Origin: Corallium rubrum
Lineage: Eukaryota; Cnidaria; Anthozoa; Scleralcyonacea; Coralliidae
Reading direction: 5' to 3'
Assembly: GCA_964035015.1 (NCBI GenBank)
Contig: OZ035998.1
Span: forward strand, 17,030,260 to 17,094,259
DNA: 64,000 nt
The first letter of the stretch is position 1, and each line of letters starts with the position of its first letter. Below the pieces are notes generated by a model. It had not been told where the DNA came from. It saw only the letters and a program-made list of their open reading frames with translations, and searched no databases. This document shows, one piece after another, positions 51,830 to 62,300 of this stretch. The position numbers were made by a program, and so were the translations under genes.

Positions 51830-54800
51830 TGCAGGGTGAGTCAAAATACAAACAACGAGTAAAAATATACAGCGATACTACACACCAAAACATCTAATAA
51901 GAGATTTATTATACAACTGCTCTGATCAACAAATTTTTATGGAAAAAGAAAACTCTAAAAAGGCCAGAGAAGTAGCGTGACTTGCACCAGGACAAAATAA
52001 TAAGCATACATGAAGTAGTCTCCTGTGTGATAAATTTGATTGGCTAACAAAATCTGTCAAACTGGTTTTCTACTATCCAAATAATAACTACAGTAACTAT
52101 CCAAATAACTAACTATCCAAATATCGCTGTATATTTGTACTCATTTTTTAAGCGTTATTTGGACAGTTTTTAATGTAGTTGTATAATAACATGCTGAAAT
52201 TGAAGTTTCTATTATACTCACTGCAGACAATTCAATCTTGACGGCTGATGATTGCTAATCATCCTGAATAATCACAATCATTACGAGATAAAACAACAAC
52301 GCGGCAGTGCATTCATTGTGAGAAATGAAAACTACACTCAAAAATCTTACTGCTATTCCATTTTGTTGAAGTCTTGAGTGGACTTCAAGTGTCTTCAGTT
52401 GCAATTTAGATTGTTAATACAGTAGCAAACAGAAAGTGCTTCTGGCAGTACTCAATCTCACTCCCAGTACTCAGCACATAATACTGCCATTTGCAAGCCA
52501 CCGTTAGGCGAGCGATTTTTTTCATGTTTGTTTATGTTTGAAAGTTGCACGTTTCACACGAAAACATTGAACGTTTAAAAACAAAACAATCAACTTGTGG
52601 CGTCATTTTGACAGGTTTCTTTGAACTGACACCAAAACTTGATTTATTTGTTTTTAAGCGTTCAACGTTTTCGTGTGAAACGTGCAACTTTCAAACGTAA
52701 ACAAACATGAAAAAAATCGCTCGCCTAACGGTGGCTTGCAAATGGCAGTATTGCACCAGAACTGAGTACCCCACGAAGGACCCCAACTACCCAGGGGCCC
52801 AACTGACAACATTTTGGCCCTCAGGTTAAAAGAAAATTTGGGCCCCCTAACATGAAGTTCAAACAGTTCAACTAAAATCTTTAGTTGTTTATTAAACTTT
52901 TATCAGAATCAGCACAAGTTACAGTAATTAGTGCATTATAAAGTAACAATTAACAAATTAAACTTTTTTTCAGCTTTGTGATTGGTTGTAGTCTATACTA
53001 GAATTAAAGAGCTAAGTTCCTTTGATTTAAGGGCAAACTTGTCGATGATGCTTTCTTTATTGTTTCTGAGCTGCAGAGCAATTCCTTTTTCAACAGCGAT
53101 CAACATTAACCAGACATACAGTCTACAAATTAAAACAGTCATCACTGTCAGTAACCAACAATCATGTAATAATTAAAACGTAACGCCAGACGCCAGACGA
53201 TTTTATTCAGCACAGGGAGAGGTCCAGGCCTCAAAGTGTTAAAACATATCTCTTTAACACTGAAGCCCGCCTGAAGACGAGTCTTTAGTATTTTATTCTG
53301 GCCGAGTCTTTAGTATTTTATTCTGGCTAAGGCCGGACGATTTTATTCAGTACAGGGAGAGGTCCAGGCCTCAAAGTGTTAAGTCAATCATGACATAATT
53401 AATAGATTATACAGTCACGTGGTTTGGAAGCTCCATTGTTTTTCAACATGAAGTAGTAGTTATGTTGAAAGACGGTAGAGTTTTTTTTTATATGGAAGTG
53501 TTTTTTATATGGGCACATGACGACGAAGCACCAGAACACGTGAAGATGAGACCACACCCGATCTTTGCTATTGGACGACTGCTTCATTATACAGAAAATA
53601 CAATACCGTGAAGTTGCACAAAATTCATAAACTTGAACAAAAACATAGAACAATGATTTTGGAGGAGTTTCCAAACCTTGTATTTGTTCTATTAACTATG
53701 ATCATAATGATCGATCTTATGCAAGCCTGGAAAGTAACTCTGATCTAAATGCTCTGACTCTCCGGCGGGTCTTTAGCGTGTATACTACATAGTCTGATTT
53801 AAAAAAGTAGAGTGCTGCGTAGGCTGTATTTTGGATAGAGCAGAAAAGGTGGTAAATTGCCTAATTTAGTTTTGATAATGAAATGGGGAGCACAGATGGC
53901 GTGTGCTGTTATGGCGCTGCCTCTCACCAATAGTTAAGCCCGGTTGAACGGGGTTAGTACTTGGATGGGTGACCCTCTGGGAACAGCCCCGTTCTCGAGC
54001 TTGGGACTCATGTGAGTAGAGTTTAGTTGGTCTCTCCTAATTTTCCCGGTTCCGTTTAAACAGGATCTTAAAGTTGAAATAAATTGTAGACATTGACGCC
54101 GCTGCAATTTTTCGCTTTTTAAACGGTTATTGCCGTTCCAATCCCTTGCGTTCACCATTGAGTTTACCACCTACCGCAAAGATCGTTTACGAAAGGGAAA
54201 TAATTGTGATGCTATGTTGAATATCTTTGCGAATCCGAAATCATACAGCGGTCTCTCTTTTTGACGTCATTGCGCGGTCTGGTGTTACGTATTAATAATA
54301 TACCTGAAGAAATTCTCAATTTTGATTGGCTAAGAGCAGTACAGTTTTAAGGAAATACAGTGCAGAAAAAAGGAAATACAGTGCAAATTTCTGAAGTGAA
54401 TAAGCCAATCAAAAACAAAAACTGAAAAGAGCCAATCACGTTCTACAACAGATTTTGACGGATGGCATTTTCCAACCTCGTGCCCAGGCTCTTTCTGCAC
54501 AAAATAAAAAATATGGCGGCGACGATTTGAAACGGAGGAGAACAATTTGTTAAAATTTGAAGAAGCTAATTATTTTTTATTGTAGTCAAGTAAAGTACCT
54601 GCAAGAAAACTAGAAGATTTTTTTTTAGTAAACTTTCTCGAGTAGTGGTAGAAGAAGCAAAGCAGCACTTGTCCTTCGAACTCGTGCCATTTTGATAGTC
54701 TTTGAAAAACTCACTCGTGCATGTTTTTTTCCGAATTGCACTCGAAACCATGCTATTACCCTATACAAAGAAAGAAAATATACCGAGAAAAAATAATGAC

Positions 54801-56279
54801 TCGTACATTTGTACGTCACAAAACATTGTTACCAAGTTCCCAAATTTCTCCAAAATCGAAATATCCATAGCGAACTTTGAGAGTTACTAGCGTGAATACT
54901 ACACATCAGATTCTCTTGAAATTTTAGTGAGTGCTCTCATCATGCACCTCTGTTCATTGAACAACAAAATCCCAATTAATTTTTTACTTCAGCGAAATTT
55001 CACCCCAGTTTTTTATTATTGCATTTGAAAGAACACTTAAAATGACAACGTAACATCTAATCTTTCGTAGAATTTCGTTTCCTTGCTTCATTCTTGAGAT
55101 ATTCAGGTTTGTTTGATATGCAAATGTCATACTTATGACATCACACTGCATAATGACTTTTTGAAATAGCATCAATTTTAGGATAGTACAAAAATTTTAC
55201 ACCCAGCTACACACGTTTAGTGACAAGTCATGGTTATGCAAGTGCAAATTTTTATTAAGTACTTTCGATAAGCATGCAGTCTCAAAGGAAATCATACTTT
55301 TCTAAAAAGTCATTATGCAGCGTGATGTCATAAGTATAACATTTGCATATCAAACAAACCTGAATGTCTCCAGAATGAAGCAAAGAAACGAAATTCTACG
55401 AAAGATGTTACGTTGTCATGTTAAGTTTTCTTTCAAATGCAATCATAAAAACTGGGGTGAAATTTCGCTGCATTGGCACTTTGAATTGTGACTCACGTCT
55501 ATATATGTACTGTATACTATCAAACTGTAAATGAATTGAATTTGCAAAACCGGTTCAATATATGTTATTCGTGTTTTCAGCTTGAGCTGGTGAAGTTTTT
55601 TCGTATGTTTTTACGAAAGGTTGTGCAGGATTCGAGTCCTGTCTGGAGCTCAGAGTTTTTCTCTGAGTTTAACTTACGACAGCTTGTACAGCAAAAACAT
55701 ACGAAAAAACTTTACCAACTCAAGCTGAAAACACTAATAACGTACAAAAAACATTTACTGAAAATAAACTGACACAATGCGACATGTAGCCCAACAAGTA
55801 CTTGTGACACACGTATACGGATTGACTAGTTCCCAGGCGTATAAATATCGAAAACAACCTCGGTCTATCATCTGAGTTCCAGTGGCTCGATGGTGAGGGT
55901 TCGAGTCCCGCTTGGAGTTCAGAGTTTTTCTCTGAGTTTGACTTACGACGGTTTGTACAGCAAAAACATACGAAAAAGCTTTAGGTTCAATATAGTTGTC
56001 GTCTCATTATTTTTGTAAGCCAGTACTAGGAACTAGACATTGAATAGCTTCTTCCCATATTTTATACTGTACTTTAGAGCAAAGTTTGATCCTGACAGTG
56101 ACAGTGATGATAGCACTCATGACGATTATGGTGAAGAAAGTGAGGTTTATGAACCCAAACCGATTGGTTCAAAAGATGACGAAGATGATGACGAGGAAGA
56201 CGAACTGGATAAGTTTATGGTTGGAATTGAGGTACTTTGAAATTTGAATGAACAGGGTTGTTTACTAAGCTACTCTGTT

Positions 56280-56350
<71 letters not shown>

Positions 56351-59300
56351 GTTTTCGAGCTACTTGAAATTATTAATGATTTAAGTAATTTGTTGTTACA
56401 GTTTCTGAATATTAATTAGCAATGCGACTTAAAGGCCCAATGCATTTGGACTGCGTTTGATAGGATTGTCGCGTTTTCGTCGTAACTTAATTTGGTACAT
56501 TCAAGTGTGCTTGAATCTATAAGAATACCGCAGAGGTGACGATTGCTTCTGTATCCTTCGTTTTTAACATTTTCAACAATTTAATGAGGCAGTATAACTG
56601 ATACTAACTGAAATGGGTCACTTGTTGTCAGGTGGCCTCAGAATGTGTCGGATGGTCTTCATATCGATGTGATGGTGTTATGGTACATTGTGTCGGATGG
56701 TCTGCGATGATATTCAAATTTGATCAGATGGACGAGATGGTATCAGATGGTATCGGATGGTCTCAGTCTCTCAGAATGTGTCGGGTGGTGTCAGATGGTT
56801 ACAGATGGTTGATGTGGTCTCAGATGTTTTAGATTGTGTCAGATAGATTAGATGGCGTCAGATAGATGAAATGGTGTCAGAAGGATGAGGTTGTGTCATA
56901 GGATGAGATGGTGTCAGATTGTTTTAGATTCTGTCAGATGGATGAGCTTGTGTCAGATGGTTTTAGATTCTATCAGATGGACGAGCTTGTGTCAACTGGA
57001 TGAAATGGTGGTAGATAGTTTTAGACTGTTTCAGATGGATGAGATTGTGTCAGATGGTTTTAGATGGTGTCATGCGAATGAGATGATGTCAGATTTCGAT
57101 GATAATTGTGGGACAGTGAACTCCGGTAGAGAATAATAATAAGGTGTTACTCCGAGTGACGACCCAAAAGTAGAGAAAACTCTACTTGACCCAGCTGGTA
57201 TTCGAACCCACGACCTTCGGTTTACTAGTCCGATATGAAGACTGTTGCGTAGATGTTGAAGAAACTAGTCTGTTTCGAAATATCAAATATCCGAAGTACT
57301 ATCATTCGACCTTCAGCTCCCAACTTGACCTGTAGCTCAGTTGGTAGAGCATCGGACTAGTAAACCGAAGGGCGCGGGTTCGAATCCCAGCTGGGTCAAG
57401 TAGAGTTTTCTCTACTTTGTCCGGTAAGGTTCGTCACGCGGACTAACACCTTGTTATTGGTGTCAGATGAATGAAATTGTGTCAAATGTTATCAGATGGA
57501 TGAGATGATGGCAAATGGATAATCATCACCCCACACAAAACTGCTGTAGCCACAAGCCTTCCACCAAAACACAACATGCAGTGACAATTTTCACCTCATT
57601 ACTGTATAATATATAACTCAATATTAGTTATGGGATTTTCAGATTTTAATGTTCACAATATTCAGTGCTTACTTATACAGTACATGCATGTATGTCTTTA
57701 GGAAGAGGTAGAAAAAGAGAAGAAATTGACTGTTGCTCAACAAGAAGAGAAAGCTAATAAGAAGTAGGAGTTGCTATTCTTGAAGTTGTTAATTCTTTTT
57801 TTAACATTTGTGTCGTTAATTTTGCTAACAACTGTGCAACTTGTTTACTATTTAGAAGCCGCAGAGATGATATAGAAGACGAGGATGATCAAGAATCGTT
57901 TTTCCGAGTAATGAAAGATGTACCCCTCCAAGCTTACCCCGAAGATGATGAGGAGATCGAATACGATAGTGATGGCAATCCTATTGCTCCCCCAAGAACT
58001 AAAGTACGATTTACAATATTATGCCAGATGACAGTTAACACCACATACAGTAGTACAGTACATATAAAGCTTTGAAACGCCATTTGTTGCATTTTGGAAA
58101 ACAGCCTTTGTGTGAAATTCCCCTAAAATTACACAACACAACACAACATAACACAACACAACACAACACACAACACAACACAACACAACACAACACAACA
58201 CAACACAACACAACACAACACAACACAACACAACACAACACAACACAACACAACACAACACAACACAACACAACACAACACAACACAACACAACACAACA
58301 CAACACAACACAACACAACACAACACAACACAACACCAGAACACAACACCAGAACACAACAACACAACTCAACACAGCAACACGGGACACCACACCACAC
58401 CACACCACACCACACCACACCACGGGACACCACAACACGGGATACCACAACATGGGACACCACAACATGACACAACACAACACGCCACGACACGAGTTAC
58501 ACGACACGATAACGCAACAACCGCATTTGCGGAAAACTAAATCCAAACAGAGGCTTCTCTTAGGATGATTTACTATAAATTAGACGATGAACTTTTTCCA
58601 ATCTTTACAGATCACGGCACAATACGATGTACTAAATCGCAGCCCAGGATACCGAATGTGGCACAGCTGAGCACTTTCAGCACGAGACACAATCTCGTTC
58701 CCAGAACCTTCGCCAGCACGCAAACGAAGGCTCTGGGATAATCCACCACCAACACAACTCAACACAGCAACACGGGACACCACACCACACCACACCACAC
58801 CACACCACACCACACCACACCACGGGACACCACAACACGGGATACCACAACATGGGACACCACAACATGACACAACACAACACGCCACGACACGAGTTAC
58901 ACGACACGATAACGCAACAACCGCATTTGCGGAAAAATAAATCCAAACAGAGGCTTCTCTTAGGATGATTTACTATAAATTAGACGATGAACTTTTTCCA
59001 ATCTTTACAGATCACGGCACAATACGATGTACTAAATCGCAGCCCAGGATACCGAATGTGGCACAGCTGAGCACTTTCAGCACGAGACACAATCTCGTTC
59101 CCAGAGCCTTCGCCAGCACGCAAACGAAGGCTCTGGGATAATCCACCACTGAAAACAGAAAAACCTGTTGCCATTTGAAAGACCGCTGTCTTTAGCTAGC
59201 CAATCAAATTACTTCTCAGCGATGGATTATCCCGGAGCCTTCGTTTGCGTGCCGGCGAAGGCTCTGGGAACGAGATCGCACAAGACTCGTAATACGAAAT

Positions 59301-62300
59301 AGATATAACCAACCTCGTACCCAGGGTCTTATCTGCTTTCAAAATGGCGAGATGAGAAGACCCTGGCAAAGGCTGGTCACGTGATTCCAAAATACTCCAA
59401 GATTCTTGGAGTATTTGGTCACGTGGATAATTTGAGCTTCGCCCGTCCTGGGGGAGCGGTTGATTCGGTTCTCATAAATGTAGAAGGTTGTTGCAAGTCC
59501 TGTAACGTTAATTAATTCGAGCGGTAAATAAATTAGATATATTTCAAAATTTACAACATTTGCTGGATAATTCATATTTGTTGCCGTCAATCGCCAGAAA
59601 TGAAGCCGAAGGTGATTAACGATCATAAACTGATAAACAGAAACCCGCTTTCAATAGAACTACGGTTTAATACAGGTACTGCTACATACACTTAAAATAT
59701 TCGAATGCTCTTGATTGTTGGAAGTTTATTTACCGTCCAGTATAGCACATTTATGTTTCTTGTCCACACGTTTGGGATTTGTGTTAATTTAATTGTTGAT
59801 CTGTCGATTTATACTCAAACGGCATATTCGAATCTGCTGTCCTCGTTGACTTTGAGGTTCATGTACTTTAATACAAATATTCGATCAACAACAATACTAC
59901 GATTGACGAATATTATAGATTAGCATTGAAGACTTTGGCTTTGTAGATTTCTAAACTTTTTAAATTAGATTCGGAAAGTCCAGAAACAAATAAACACTTC
60001 TTGCTTGCATTCAGTATAAAGCAAATATGTTTTAGTATAGACGCTTCTTACTAAAGATGGTCATTAACTGATTTTATAAATTTGTTAAGAGAATGTCTTT
60101 TATTTATACGGTTTTTGTTATTCTTGGTTGCTTAAATAGTTCGCTGAATAACAAACCAACTATACTTGTTTATCAGTGACTGTAGCGCGCTCCCCGGTAC
60201 AGTGTGAGTCACTCATCAAAATATTCCAAAATTATTGGTGTCACGTGACCAGTCTTTGCCAGGGTCTTCTCTCCGCCCCGCCATTTCCAGAAGGCCCTGG
60301 GTACGAGGTTGAAATATAACATGGCACAGGATATTGTAAGCGGATCACAGCACGACGAATTGTAATGTTTAGCAAACTGCTACAGATAGAAAACTAGAAA
60401 CAAACAGTACGAAGTCGAATCACACAAATTGTTAACCGTTGATTGTTTCCTTATGTCAAAAAAAAATTACCACTGTTACATTACATAATCATTATGGTAT
60501 ATATCATAGTCATATATTTTGCACAGTTATACCATGTTATTATTTCGAATTAGATATTAAACAATTTTTTTTTCATTTAGATTATTGAACCTCTACCTCC
60601 CATCGACCATTCTGAGGTAAGTGTTTTAATGCATGTTAAAGGGGCAGTAAGATGGAAAGTCTTCTATCCATTTTGATTTTATCTGGAAGTATATATTTTC
60701 CGTATGCGCAACTTTCCCAAATGAGGAATATATCAAGCAATAACTGTACTATTCGTATTAGAACAGCTTCAAAGTTTCAGCACAAAATCTGCGTATTATT
60801 TCCGAAGATATTCCTCTTTTCCTGAATAAGTGGCGTATATGGCGTCATAAGGCATCTTATTTGCATTTTTTTAAAACCAAAAAATATTTGGAACAAAATG
60901 AGAAATTGAACAAGCGAAGAGGCTATTCTATAAAAACTCTTCTAAATCAGATAAAATTTGGATAGACAATTTTGGCGTCTTACTGCCCCTTTTAATGTTC
61001 AACAGTGTACGCTACAAAGCGAAAAAAAATAAAAAAATCTTTTACAAGACCATGGCGAATGGAACAGAAACGCTCTTTAATTTGTGGTGCTTAACTAAGC
61101 AAAGAGTGCTTCCTGCTAAAAATCTGTGAAATTTAAACTGACAAATTGTTGCAGCCTAGTGATTCTGTTCCATCTGCCACGGTTTTTCTATTTGCTTTAG
61201 CTTAGCTATCTGCTTTGGCTTCTATATCTGGTTCGGCATCTGCTTTTGCTTCCGTTTCAGTCTTTCTTCTTTTGAACGAGCAAAAAAAATGGGTTTTTTT
61301 GTTAAAGTGGTTCTCTGATGAAAATATTGTTAGCAATGTTTTTGCATAATCCTAAAGAAGTTATCATAATGGTAGTTGGTAATCGTGCATCTGTTTCATT
61401 TCAAAATTCGTTGACGAAAATATGGTATTTTACGTGCAGAGTTTGTATTTTGGAGCGCCGCCATTAAAGTGGTCGAGCTTGAGAAGAATGAATTAGTTGA
61501 GGAAGCTTATGACGTCATAGACTCAATAACAACAATGACCCTTTTGTTGACAACAACAATGATCTTTTGTTTTCATCGAGTCTATGACGTCATAAGTTTT
61601 TCTCAACTCATTCTTCTCAAACACGACCAATTTAATACCCTGGTCCCAGAGGTCCTACGCCGCCCACTCCCCCCCGAAATGCTGAAAGCGGCGAGAGAAC
61701 CTCTGGTCGAAGACGCTACTAATCTCACTTTTATGTTGCAGTAATCTAATTAAATTGAACGGGGGGGGGGGGGGGGGGGGGGTAAAACTTTTTGCACCAC
61801 TAATATAAATTTTTATTTATTAAGGACGTTTAAGGCGCAGGCTAGGAGAAATAAACTATAAAAGTCTAGAAATTTGGCCGTTTTACCAGTCGAGCAAGGA
61901 AAAAAAAACCAACAGCCCACGAGACAAGACAAGACAAGACAACTTATTAGTTGCGCTGAATGACTCGCCCGACCGCTTCAGTGATCAACTTATTTATTCG
62001 TTTGATCGTTTCAAAATCACTTGCAAGCTACAATAACAGGAAAATTCTTATCCATAGTGCAGAATTTTTCCCCCATGGCGCTTTAGTTTCTATACCGCTG
62101 CTATTCAGAAAAATTGCGAAAACGAAACCGAATTTTATATGTGTACAACTACAAGTCCTACAACGCAAAAGTGTCACCCGTTCACAAAGAAATAATATGC
62201 ATTATTCTAGGTTTGTGTTTGGGAGTTGTTTGGGTTTTTTTTTTTTTTGGGGGGGGGGGGGGGTGTAAAGATATAACCAGACGTTTTGAATTTTTTCATG

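Noticed and set aside
57326-57400. Functional tRNA-Thr gene (AGT anticodon-like loop)
   Set aside because: Boxes A and B look good, but the T stem has only about three pairs, the acceptor stem needs wobbles, and the sequence is one arm of an inverted repeat.
58019-58546. Cys-Val-Val-Leu repeat frames and Thr-Gln-His-Asn frames
   Set aside because: Translation of the ACACA microsatellite, within a confirmed DDX42 intron.
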